Assembly (NCBI GenBank): GCA_020636905.1
Contig: JACJWX010000011.1
Span: 41,955-105,954, forward strand
DNA length: 64,000 nt
DNA from: Actinomycetota bacterium
GTDB lineage: Bacteria; Actinomycetota; Thermoleophilia; Miltoncostaeales; Miltoncostaeaceae
Reading direction: 5' to 3'
A program made the translations under genes and the position numbers. Below, one piece after another: positions 28,353-36,312 of this stretch; position 1 is the stretch's first letter; each line of letters starts with the position of its first letter. The notes beneath the pieces are model-generated. The model did not search any database. It was not told the DNA's origin and worked only from the letters and a program-made list of their open reading frames with translations.

Positions 28353-29467
28353 CGAACCCGTCCCAGCCGTGCGACCGTCCGCCGGGTCCATCCGTTCCGC
28401 TCGCGGCGGCGCATCCGTTCGAACCATGCGACCCGGTCACCGTCGGCGGTGAGTGCCGGAACCGGCCCGCGGGCGGTCGCGACCCGGCGGGCGCGGCCCC
28501 CGCGGCTGGTCAGGATGCGGCGACCCTCGGCGATGGCGACACTGCCGTTGCCGACGCCGACCACCGGGCGCTGCCGGCCCGCCCAGACCAGCCGTCGAGA
28601 CGGGGCCGGCGTGAGGCGGTAGACCCGCCAGACCAGACCCTGGCGGGTGAGCACCACGCCCCCGCCGGCGGCCGCCCACAGGCGGTGGACGGTTCCCGGA
28701 ACACCCACGGCGACAGCCGGCCCCGGGCCCGCGTCCGATGGCACCGCGATCCACACGACACCGCCATCGGGGTCGTCACTCCACACCATCCGCCCCCGGT
28801 CGATGTCGACCAGCCCGTCCCCCGGATTGATGCCGAGGACGGCATCGGTGCGGGATCCGTCCGGGGCGTCGGCGTCCGCCAACCGCCCCGGAGCGCTGCT
28901 GCGCAGGATCACCGACCCGTCCGCACCACGGAGCACCAGTCGCACCCGATCGCCGTCGATGCCGCCGCCGATCACCCGCGGAGCATCGGCCCGCCCGTCC
29001 GACTCCACCACCACCTCGGTGCCGTCGGGGGTGCAGCACCACACCACCGGGGGCGCGACCGCGCGCCCGCCGGCGATCACCAGGTAATCCTCATCGTCGG
29101 CCGCCAGCCGGCCGCCCGCCAGGCTGCCGGCGCTGCTGCGGATGGCGAGCCGCTCGGTGAACGCGGCGCGATCGAACCGCAGGCGGGTCCGGTTCAGCCC
29201 AACCTCGAAGGTGCCGGTGCGGTGGTAGGTGAAGGCCACCGGCCCGCGCGCGCCGCCCGCCCGCGGCTCCCTGACACGGAGCGTCGCCTGGTCCAGCACG
29301 ACCAGCCGGTCCCGCTGCAGGCGCGCGTCGGCGATCCCGATCCAGCCCGAGAACGACGCGGCCGGGGCGGCCGTCGCGCTCGCGGCGCCGGACACGAGCA
29401 GCGACATCGCCGCGAGTCCCACCGAGGTCCGTCGCACGCCGCCGCGGCGCGGCGGTCGTGTCGTCAC
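28349..29467 (-). CDS. Secreted protein of unknown function
   Basis: A 372-residue protein with a basic start and a signal peptide (VGLAAMSLLVSGAASATAAP). The mature part is rich in beta-strands, with repeated Val/Gly/Asp-rich segments such as GDGLVDIDRGRMVWSD and GVVLTRQGLVWRVY, spaced like propeller blades. A CC pair (VVWCCTPDG) is the only cysteine site seen. I do not recognise the family. GTG 29467 is chosen because it directly precedes the signal peptide. It overlaps the glycoside hydrolase gene, and both are exported. Confidence 0.6.
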   Translation of the reverse strand: MTTRPPRRGGVRRTSVGLAAMSLLVSGAASATAAPAASFSGWIGIADARLQRDRLVVLDQATLRVREPRAGGARGPVAFTYHRTGTFEVGLNRTRLRFDRAAFTERLAIRSSAGSLAGGRLAADDEDYLVIAGGRAVAPPVVWCCTPDGTEVVVESDGRADAPRVIGGGIDGDRVRLVLRGADGSVILRSSAPGRLADADAPDGSRTDAVLGINPGDGLVDIDRGRMVWSDDPDGGVVWIAVPSDAGPGPAVAVGVPGTVHRLWAAAGGGVVLTRQGLVWRVYRLTPAPSRRLVWAGRQRPVVGVGNGSVAIAEGRRILTSRGGRARRVATARGPVPALTADGDRVAWFERMRRRERNGWTRRTVARLGRVR

Positions 29468-29540
29468 GTGGCGATACGCGTGGACGTGTGGGGCTGCGGG
29501 CACAGCGCGACGATACCCAAGGGCACCGCGACGACCCCGA

Positions 29541-31037
29541 TCATCCGGTCGCGCGGGAAGCCGTCGCCGCGCGCTTGGCGTCGATGTCGATGCGCTGCGC
29601 GGCCAGCCACTTCGCGACATCGTTCTCGCCGACCACCCGGCGGATCTGGCTCAACCGCTCGTCGCGTTCGTCCATGTCCATGGTGAGCGCGCGGTAGAGC
29701 GCGGACGCCTGGTCCTCGATGTCGAAGGGGTTCACCGAGAGGGCGAACGAGCCCAGCTCTTCGTGGGAGCCCACGTTCTCTGACAGGACGAGCACCCCCG
29801 AGCGCTCGTTGACCAGGGGGCCCTCCTTCGCCACCAGGTTCATGCCGTCGTAGATCGCGTTGACCATCAGCACGTCGAAGTGCTTGTAGAGGGCCACTGC
29901 GCGCGGAAGGCTCGACTCGATCCTCAGATCGATGGGCATCCAGTCGGTGTTCCCGTGCTTGGTGTTGATGCGCGACACCACGTCCTTGATCGCGTCCAGG
30001 TACTCGACGTACTCGGGGACGTCCTGGCGGGACGGCTGGAGCATGGCGATGAAGGTCACCTGCTCGGCCATCTCGGGGTGATCGTCGAGCATGACGTCGA
30101 ACGCCTTGAACCCGCGGATGGCGTTCTTCGAGAGGTCGGCCCGGTCCACGCGGACGATGAGGTGGGCCCGCCGCCGGCGCAGGATCGGCCCTTCCTCGGT
30201 GGCCACCTCGGGTGACGCCGCCAGCGTCTCGAAGGCCTTCGCGTCGACGCTGATCGGGTACGAGCGCACCCACACCTCGCGGCCCATCCACCGGATGGAG
30301 CGGCGCTCCATGTCGACGGTCAGTCCGAGCAGGTCCTCGCAGCACAGCAGGAAGTTCCGGGCGTAGCGGGCGGTGTGGAACGCCACGATGTCGTTGGCCA
30401 GGAGCCCCCGCAAGACCGCCTCGCGGATGTGGGGGGGCAGCACCCGCCAGTAGTCGGGCTGCGTCCAGGGGATGTGCACGAAGAAGTGCAGGAACGCGTC
30501 GGGATGGGCGGCGCGGATCGACTCCGGCGCGGTGTAGAGGTGGTAGTCGTGAAGCATGACCACGGCGTCGGGGCGCTCGCGCAGCTCGGCGCTGACGGCC
30601 TCGGCGAACATGCGGTTGGCGACGAGGTAGCCGTGTTCCCAGGCGTCCAGTTCCAGCCGGCGGATGTCCGGAACGTTCGAGAGATCCCACAGGTAGTGCT
30701 GGACGAACCAGAGCATGGGATTGGAGATGACGTTGTAGTGCTGGTCGAACACCTCGTCGTCGAGCAGGACGAAGCGACCGAACGTGTCGGTGCCGTGTCC
30801 CGGGATCGGGAACCGCCCGTCCCCGGCCTCACGCTGGACCGTGCGGTCCTCGTCGGACATCGCCGCCGAGACCCAGACCAGCGGCGTGACGTCCACCAGT
30901 CCGGAGAGCGCGGTGACGAGGCCCCCGCCCCCGCGGTTGCTCGTGCGGTTGCCCTCGTGGTCACGCCCGAAGGTCAACGGACCCCGGTTCGAGACGAGGA
31001 TGACGCGGTTCTGGGGGTCTCCGGGTTCGGTCGTCAC
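29541..31037 (-). CDS. otsA: GT20 trehalose-6-phosphate synthase-like glycosyltransferase
   Basis: A 498-residue GT20 enzyme. Conserved parts are VILVSNRGPLTF near the start, MLHDYHLYTAP, FFVHIPWTQPDYWRVLP and the donor-site sequence AIYDGMNLVAKEGPLVN. It should make trehalose-6-phosphate from NDP-glucose and glucose-6-phosphate; a glucosylglycerol-phosphate synthase is a possible alternative. No otsB phosphatase is adjacent. GTG 31037 overlaps the stop of the broken TreT-like gene (GTGA), showing that an intact trehalose gene once preceded it. It is the first intact gene of the long minus-strand block. Confidence 0.85.
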   Translation of the reverse strand: MTTEPGDPQNRVILVSNRGPLTFGRDHEGNRTSNRGGGGLVTALSGLVDVTPLVWVSAAMSDEDRTVQREAGDGRFPIPGHGTDTFGRFVLLDDEVFDQHYNVISNPMLWFVQHYLWDLSNVPDIRRLELDAWEHGYLVANRMFAEAVSAELRERPDAVVMLHDYHLYTAPESIRAAHPDAFLHFFVHIPWTQPDYWRVLPPHIREAVLRGLLANDIVAFHTARYARNFLLCCEDLLGLTVDMERRSIRWMGREVWVRSYPISVDAKAFETLAASPEVATEEGPILRRRRAHLIVRVDRADLSKNAIRGFKAFDVMLDDHPEMAEQVTFIAMLQPSRQDVPEYVEYLDAIKDVVSRINTKHGNTDWMPIDLRIESSLPRAVALYKHFDVLMVNAIYDGMNLVAKEGPLVNERSGVLVLSENVGSHEELGSFALSVNPFDIEDQASALYRALTMDMDERDERLSQIRRVVGENDVAKWLAAQRIDIDAKRAATASRATG

Positions 31038-31372
31038 GTCGCATTCACCAATCGGTCGATGATCGCCAGCCAGTCGCGCAACAGCCCTTGGGTGAGGAAG
31101 TCGCGCCGCACCTGTTCTCAGCCACGCCTTCCAGAACGCCTCCGTGACCGTGAGACCGAACCCCTCCCGCAGAGGCTTCTGGACGAGCACCGCCGCGTGG
31201 CCCGGCTGTGGAGGATCTCGGAGACGCCACCGAAGCTCGTGGCGTTGACGTGCGCGATCCTGACGCCCTCGACCCGTCGCGCCAGTTCCCGTACCTCGTC
31301 GGTCAGTTCGCGAGGAACGATGGAGGCGGAGTCGGCGAGTGACTTCCGGCCGACGTTGATCTTGCGCAGCAC
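31034..31372 (-). pseudogene. Collapsed TreT-like trehalose synthase gene (GT4)
   Basis: Three pieces of one GT4 trehalose glycosyltransferring synthase lie in order but in different frames. Piece one (31372 to about 31205) holds RVEGVRIAHVNATSFGGVSEI, the family N-terminus. Piece two (about 31200-31122) reads VLVQKPLREGFGLTVTEAFW, the donor-site motif expected about 250 residues later. Piece three (about 31120-31034) reads VRRDFLTQGLLRDWLAIIDR, the C-terminus, and stops where otsA starts. Only about 110 of the usual 400-420 codons remain. Two internal deletions with frame changes explain this. A start (GTG 31372 with GAGGGA upstream) and coupling to otsA survive. Confidence 0.8.
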
Positions 31373-31590
31373 GATGAACGGTCCCTCGGGCGAGATACGG
31401 GCCGGACCGACGCGGGCCGGCCCCGTCTGGGTCGAGTCTAGGGGGCGCGCGACGCCGGTTCCCGGGACCCGACCGGCTGGGAACGCAACCGCTGCCCGGA
31501 TCGCTAGCCTGTTCCGTCGCGGCGGAGACGGACCCGCCGCGGGTCCGAACCCCGGGGTATGGTGCCGAGGAACGCCATCAGGAAGCTCGC

Positions 31591-33327
31591 GTGCTGAACG
31601 CCAGGCTCTATCGAACCGCGTGGCTCGTTGCGGCGGTCGCGTTGATCGTGGCGCTGCTGACGCTTCAGACGCCGTTGCCCCCGCCCGAACCGGTGGTTCC
31701 GGCGTCGATCGACGGGTCGGTGGTGCTCGACGGCGCCCAGGAACTCGAACGGGTGGCCCCTCTGCGGGTGGCCGGGACCCAGGACGACGCCGACGCGGCC
31801 GACTGGGTCGAGCAGGGCTTCACCGCGGCGCTGCAGTCGACCGGGGCGGCGTCGACATCCCGCGTTCGCCGCCAGGAGTTCCTCGCCCGTCACCGCGGCC
31901 AGCTGGTCCCGATGACGAACGTCTACCTCTCCCTCCCGGGGCCGGTTTCCGCGGGCGGCCGATCCGGGGTGATCGTGGTCGCGCCGCGTGACATCGGCCC
32001 GGGGATCCGGTCGAGCGCCACCACCACCAGCCTCCTCGTCGAACTCGCGCGCCTCTCGGCCACCAGCAGCCACGATCGCCCGCTGCTGTTCGTCTCGACC
32101 GACGGCGCGACGGTCGGGAACGCCGGCATGCGCTGGTTCCTGGCCCAATTCGCCGGGTTCAAGACCGCGGCAGTCGTGGTGCTCGACGGCGTCGGTGAAT
32201 CGTCCGATGGGCGTACCTACATCTGGCGACGGGGCCGAGATGGACGGCAGGCGCTGGCCATGGCCCACCTCACCCAGGTCGCGCTGGAACGGGCGGGGAT
32301 CGTCGTGGCCCCCGCACCCGGCGCGTCCACTCAGCTGGCGCTGCAGGCCGTTCCCCAGTCCTTCGGTGACCAGGCGGACGCGGTCGCCGCCGGCCTTCCC
32401 GCGATCACGATTTCGGGGCGTCCCGACGGGCCTCAGCGCTCGGCGCCGCTTCCGGACGCCCAGACCATGGGCGACATCGGGAACGCGGTGATGCAGCTCC
32501 TCGGCACCCTCGACCAGGTCGATGGCGTCGCCGCGCCGAGTCACGCGATCACCCTGGCCGGCCGGGATCTGTCCTGGACGATGCTGCGCATCATGCTGCT
32601 CCTCGTCGCGCTGCCGGTGCTCGTGGCGGCCGTGGACGCGTTCGCGCGAATCCGCCGGGCGGGGGTTCGTCTGGGTCCGGGCGTGCGCTCCCTGCTCTGG
32701 CGAGCGGGGCCACTGCTGGTGGCGGTCGGCGTGATGCACGTCGCTGGCGTCGCGGGCCTGCTGCCGCCGGCCGCGGCGGGTGAACCGCCGCTCCCCGGCG
32801 AGGTGCCGTTCACCGGACCGGGCGGGCTCGCGCTGGGGATCGCGCTCGTCGCAGGGGTGGTCACCTGGCGCCTCGCGCTCCACACGGCGCGGCGACCCGC
32901 GGCGGCCCCCGCCGCCGAGGCTGCCGCGGGGCTCGTCGCGCTCGCGATCGTCTGTGCGGTCGCCTGGCTCATCAGCCCCTTCACGCTCTTGCTGGTGCTC
33001 CCCGCCGCCCACGCGGTGCTCGTGGCGACGGCGGCGCCCCGCCGCTGGGAGGTTGCGGCACTGCTCGTGCTCGCGGTGCTCCCGGCCGTCTGGGTGGCGG
33101 CCGCGATCGGTTCGGTCATCGATCGGGATCCCGTCTTCTCGGCGTGGTACCTGGCGGCGACAACGGGCGAGGGGTCGCGCGGAGTGAGTGCGGCCCTGGT
33201 GCTGGTGGCCGCGCTGGCGTGCCTGTGGTCGATGGCCGTCCTGGTCGTGCTCCGGGCGCGCAAGGGCCTGGTCGCGGCGCGTCCGCCCATTCGCCGCCGC
33301 CCGCGGGACCGGCGGCGTCCCCGGTGA
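31591..33327 (+). CDS. Polytopic membrane protein with degenerate M28 peptidase-like domain
   Basis: A 578-residue protein. One helix near residues 10-27 precedes an outside domain (about 45-310) with the M28 fold outline: VIVVAPRDIGPGI where active enzymes have A-H-x-D, SSATTTSLLVELAR in place of N-D-N-x-S-G, and LLFVSTDGATVGNAG in place of the Glu-Glu site. The zinc ligands are therefore lost. Seven to eight helices follow (about 325-560). GTG 31591 has AGGAAG five bases upstream. It leads a seven-gene overlapping operon of glycosyltransferases and glycolipid-type membrane proteins, so a binding or regulatory role in surface glycan assembly is likely. Confidence 0.75.
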   Translation: MLNARLYRTAWLVAAVALIVALLTLQTPLPPPEPVVPASIDGSVVLDGAQELERVAPLRVAGTQDDADAADWVEQGFTAALQSTGAASTSRVRRQEFLARHRGQLVPMTNVYLSLPGPVSAGGRSGVIVVAPRDIGPGIRSSATTTSLLVELARLSATSSHDRPLLFVSTDGATVGNAGMRWFLAQFAGFKTAAVVVLDGVGESSDGRTYIWRRGRDGRQALAMAHLTQVALERAGIVVAPAPGASTQLALQAVPQSFGDQADAVAAGLPAITISGRPDGPQRSAPLPDAQTMGDIGNAVMQLLGTLDQVDGVAAPSHAITLAGRDLSWTMLRIMLLLVALPVLVAAVDAFARIRRAGVRLGPGVRSLLWRAGPLLVAVGVMHVAGVAGLLPPAAAGEPPLPGEVPFTGPGGLALGIALVAGVVTWRLALHTARRPAAAPAAEAAAGLVALAIVCAVAWLISPFTLLLVLPAAHAVLVATAAPRRWEVAALLVLAVLPAVWVAAAIGSVIDRDPVFSAWYLAATTGEGSRGVSAALVLVAALACLWSMAVLVVLRARKGLVAARPPIRRRPRDRRRPR

Positions 33328-34271
33328 GCCTCGAACCGCAGGTTTCCGTGGTGATCCCGGTGTTCAACGAGGCGGGGTCGATCGACGCGCTGCTCGGCGA
33401 GGTGCTTCCCGTGGTCCGCGGGCTCGGGCGCCCGGCGGAGGTCGTGCTGGTGGACGACGGGTCCACGGACGGCACCACCGACCTGGCCGCGGCCGCGGCG
33501 CGGCGAGAGCCCGACATCGTGTTCGTGCGGTTGCGGCGCAACTTCGGCAAGTCGGAGGCCCTGAATGCGGGCTTCGCCGCCGCCAGCGGGACGATCATCG
33601 TGACCATGGACGGCGATCTCCAGGACGACCCGGCGGAAATCCCGCGGCTGCTCAGCGAACTCGACGGCGGCCTCGACCTGGTGAGCGGTTGGAAGGCCAC
33701 CCGCCGCGACCCGCTCAACAAGCGCATCCCTTCGAAGATCTTCAACGCGGTGACCCGGCGCGTGACCGGCGTGGACCTCCACGACCTCAACTGCGGGCTC
33801 AAGGCCTACCGGACCGAGGTCGTCCGCTCCCTGGCCATCACGGGGGACCAGTACCGCTACATCCCGGTGCTCGCCGCGCAGGAGGGCTTCCGTGTCGGCG
33901 AGCTGGCGGTGAACCATCGCCCGCGACAGCACGGATCGTCGAAGTACGGCTGGGAGCGGTACCTGCGGGGGCTCCTGGATCTGCTGACGATCACCTTCCT
34001 GGGCCGCTACCGGCACCGCCCGATGCATCTGTTCGGCGGTATCGGGCTGGTGTTGCTCGCGGTCGGATTCGCGGTCTCGGCGTACATGTCGGTGCTGCGC
34101 TTCATGGGCGAGAGCATCGGGAACCGCCCGCTGCTGCTGCTCGGCGTGCTCATGATCCTGGTGGGGATCCAGCTGCTCACGTTCGGCCTCCTGAGCGAGA
34201 TGATCCAGCGACAACACGCCAGGTCCCGGGCGGACGACTCGGCGTCACGGGTCCGGGACGTCATTCGGTGA
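33324..34271 (+). CDS. Polyprenyl-phosphate glycosyltransferase, GT2 (DPM1/GtrB-like)
   Basis: A 315-residue GT2 enzyme. The catalytic domain begins VSVVIPVFNEAGSIDALL, with acidic motifs VDDGSTDGT and MDGDLQDDP, and RQHGSSKYGWERYLRGLLDL, typical of dolichol-phosphate-mannose-synthase-like enzymes. Two C-terminal membrane helices (about 235-290) match GtrB. It should load a sugar onto undecaprenyl phosphate for use outside the membrane by GT-C enzymes such as the PIG-V-like protein in this operon. GTG 33324 overlaps the previous stop. Confidence 0.92.
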   Translation: MSLEPQVSVVIPVFNEAGSIDALLGEVLPVVRGLGRPAEVVLVDDGSTDGTTDLAAAAARREPDIVFVRLRRNFGKSEALNAGFAAASGTIIVTMDGDLQDDPAEIPRLLSELDGGLDLVSGWKATRRDPLNKRIPSKIFNAVTRRVTGVDLHDLNCGLKAYRTEVVRSLAITGDQYRYIPVLAAQEGFRVGELAVNHRPRQHGSSKYGWERYLRGLLDLLTITFLGRYRHRPMHLFGGIGLVLLAVGFAVSAYMSVLRFMGESIGNRPLLLLGVLMILVGIQLLTFGLLSEMIQRQHARSRADDSASRVRDVIR

Positions 34272-35398
34272 GGCGGCCGCTGCGGCTGCTGTGGATCGGA
34301 ACGTACGAGCGCGACTACCCCCGGGGCCGGATCCTTCGGGCGGCGTTGACCATCGCCGGTCACGACGTGATCGAACGCCACGTTCCGGTGTGGGAAGGGA
34401 CCCGGCACAAGGCGGGTGGGTTTCTGCGGTCGCCCGCGCTGCTCCGGTCCGGCGCCCGGTTCGCCCGCGGGTGGGGCTCGCTTGCCGCGGCGCAGCGGCG
34501 GGTCGGCGCGATCGACGCGGTCGTGGCCGGCTATCCGGCGCAGCCCGACGTGGTCCCTGCCCGTCTGGTGGCCCGCGCGCACGGCGTGCCGCTCGTGGTC
34601 GACATGATGGTGGGGCTCGGTGACACGCTCTCCGGCGACCGCGGCCGCGCGGGATCGTCCGTGGGCCGTCTGCTCGCCGGGATCGACCGCGCCGCCGTCC
34701 GGCTGGCGGACGTCGTCATCGCCGACACGGCCGCGAACGGTGCCTGGCTGTCGGGGGCGCTGGAGGCCGACCCGGCACGTGTGGTGGTCATCCCGGTGAG
34801 CGCCGAGGTCGCCGCCTTTCCTCGGTCGGAGGCTCCCGATCCACCGGCGCGTGCCGTGTTCGTGGGCAAGCTCGCGCCCCTTCACGGACTCGGTGTGGTC
34901 ATGCGCGCCGCGCGGTTCCCCGGCGCGCCGCCCCTGCACGTGGTCGGGACGGGGCAGCTCGATGCCTGGCTCGCCGAGAGCCTTCGTCGCGACGGTGCTC
35001 CCGCCGGCTTCCAGCACACGCCGTGGGTTCCGTACGACGAGCTGGGCGCGCTGCTCGCGGACCACCACATCGTGCTTGGTGTCTTCGGGGGAAGCGACAA
35101 GACCGCCCGCGTGGTGCCCAACAAGGTGTGGCAGGCGATGGCGGTCGGACGGCCGATCGTGACGCGGGACACCCGGGGGATCCGCGAGGTGCTCACCCAT
35201 GAGCGCGACGCGTTGCTGGTGCCCCCCGGCGATCCCGGGGCGCTCGCCGCCGCGCTCGCCCGGCTGGCGTCGGACGCACCGCTCCGGCAGCGGCTCGGCG
35301 CCGCCGCCCACGCCCGGTTCCTGGAGTGTTCGGTGGCCGAGGGGGTTCGGCGCCTCACCGACCTGATCTCCGCGATTCGCGTGCGCGAGGTCTCGTGA
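34268..35398 (+). CDS. Glycosyltransferase, GT4 family
   Basis: A 376-residue GT-B protein. It begins LRLLWIGTYERDYPRGRIL, and the C-terminal half has AVFVGKLAPLHGLGVVMRAA and LGVFGGSDKTARVVPNKVWQ, the GT4 donor-site region. The segment between, VDMMVGLGDTLSGDRG, is like enzymes acting on lipid-linked acceptors. GTG 34268 overlaps the GT2 stop (GTGA), and its own stop overlaps the next ATG by one base, so expression is tightly coupled within the operon. Confidence 0.88.
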   Translation: MRRPLRLLWIGTYERDYPRGRILRAALTIAGHDVIERHVPVWEGTRHKAGGFLRSPALLRSGARFARGWGSLAAAQRRVGAIDAVVAGYPAQPDVVPARLVARAHGVPLVVDMMVGLGDTLSGDRGRAGSSVGRLLAGIDRAAVRLADVVIADTAANGAWLSGALEADPARVVVIPVSAEVAAFPRSEAPDPPARAVFVGKLAPLHGLGVVMRAARFPGAPPLHVVGTGQLDAWLAESLRRDGAPAGFQHTPWVPYDELGALLADHHIVLGVFGGSDKTARVVPNKVWQAMAVGRPIVTRDTRGIREVLTHERDALLVPPGDPGALAAALARLASDAPLRQRLGAAAHARFLECSVAEGVRRLTDLISAIRVREVS

Positions 35399-36312
35399 TG
35401 CGGATCCGTTCGGTCGGACTGCGCACCTGGATCGCCATCGTCGCGGTGATCCTGGTCGCCGTGTCGATGGCCTGGGTGGTCGTCGACGGCTGGGGGGCCG
35501 TCCGCGCGCACCGCTGGGAGGCGGACCCATGGTTGCTGGTCGCGGGGGCGCTGGTGATCGGGCTGAGCTACGTCGTCGGCGCGGCGGGCTACGTGGCCAT
35601 CGTGGAGGGTGTCGTCGACCGGGGCACACCGAGGCTCCGTCTGGGATGGATCTGGATGCTGTCGCTGCTGGGCCGGTACGTCCCGGGCTCGGTCGTCATG
35701 GTGGCCGGGAGGGTCGAGCTGTCGCGGGATCACGGGATTCCCCGGCGGGCCACCGCCGCCGCGATGGTCTACGAGCAGGCGCTCAGCATCTCCGTGGCGT
35801 CGGTCGCCGGAGCGGCGTTCGTGACGCTCGTGGACGGCGTCGGCCCGGCCTGGTTGCCCTGGTTGCTCGTTCCGGTTCCCCTGGTGCTGTTCGCACTCAT
35901 GCATCCGCGAGTCATGCGCGGCCTGGCCAACCGTCTGCTGGTGCGTCTGCATCGCGCGCCGCTCGAAGTGGTGCTCCCGGTTCGGCGTGTGCTCGTTCTG
36001 GCGGGCTGGTTCGTCGTGATCCAGGCGACCGTGGGGCTCGGGGCCTGGCTGGTCGTGCGCGGAATGGGCGGTCCCGAGGTCGGAAGCGTCCTCTACGTGG
36101 GCGGGGCGTATCTGGCGGCCTATGCGCTGGCCTCACTTGCCGTCGTGGTGCCATCGGGCCTCGGCATTCGCGACGGCGTGCTGGCCCTGGCGTTCGCTCA
36201 GCACGTGCCCGGCTCCGTGGCCGTGGCGCTGTCGGTGACGGTGCGCCTGGCGTTCACTCTGGTGGAACTCGCCATGGTGGGTGGGCTGGCACTGGTGGTC
36301 CGGCGTCGATGA
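35398..36312 (+). CDS. UPF0104/LPG-synthase transmembrane family protein
   Basis: A 304-residue membrane protein with about eight helices. The family marks are the helix LGWIWMLSLLGRYVPGSVVM and a later VVVPSGLGIRDGVLALAFA, both typical of the flippase-like domain of lysylphosphatidylglycerol synthase and AglD-type proteins. No soluble aminoacyl-transfer domain is present. In glycan operons such stand-alone proteins may move lipid-linked sugars. ATG 35398 shares one base with the preceding stop. Confidence 0.85.
   Translation: MRIRSVGLRTWIAIVAVILVAVSMAWVVVDGWGAVRAHRWEADPWLLVAGALVIGLSYVVGAAGYVAIVEGVVDRGTPRLRLGWIWMLSLLGRYVPGSVVMVAGRVELSRDHGIPRRATAAAMVYEQALSISVASVAGAAFVTLVDGVGPAWLPWLLVPVPLVLFALMHPRVMRGLANRLLVRLHRAPLEVVLPVRRVLVLAGWFVVIQATVGLGAWLVVRGMGGPEVGSVLYVGGAYLAAYALASLAVVVPSGLGIRDGVLALAFAQHVPGSVAVALSVTVRLAFTLVELAMVGGLALVVRRR

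Noticed and set aside
29541..31190. Longer N-terminus of the GT20 enzyme (51 extra residues)
   Set aside because: The extension contains the donor-site motif of the broken TreT-like gene, and the GTG at 31037 overlaps that gene's original stop.
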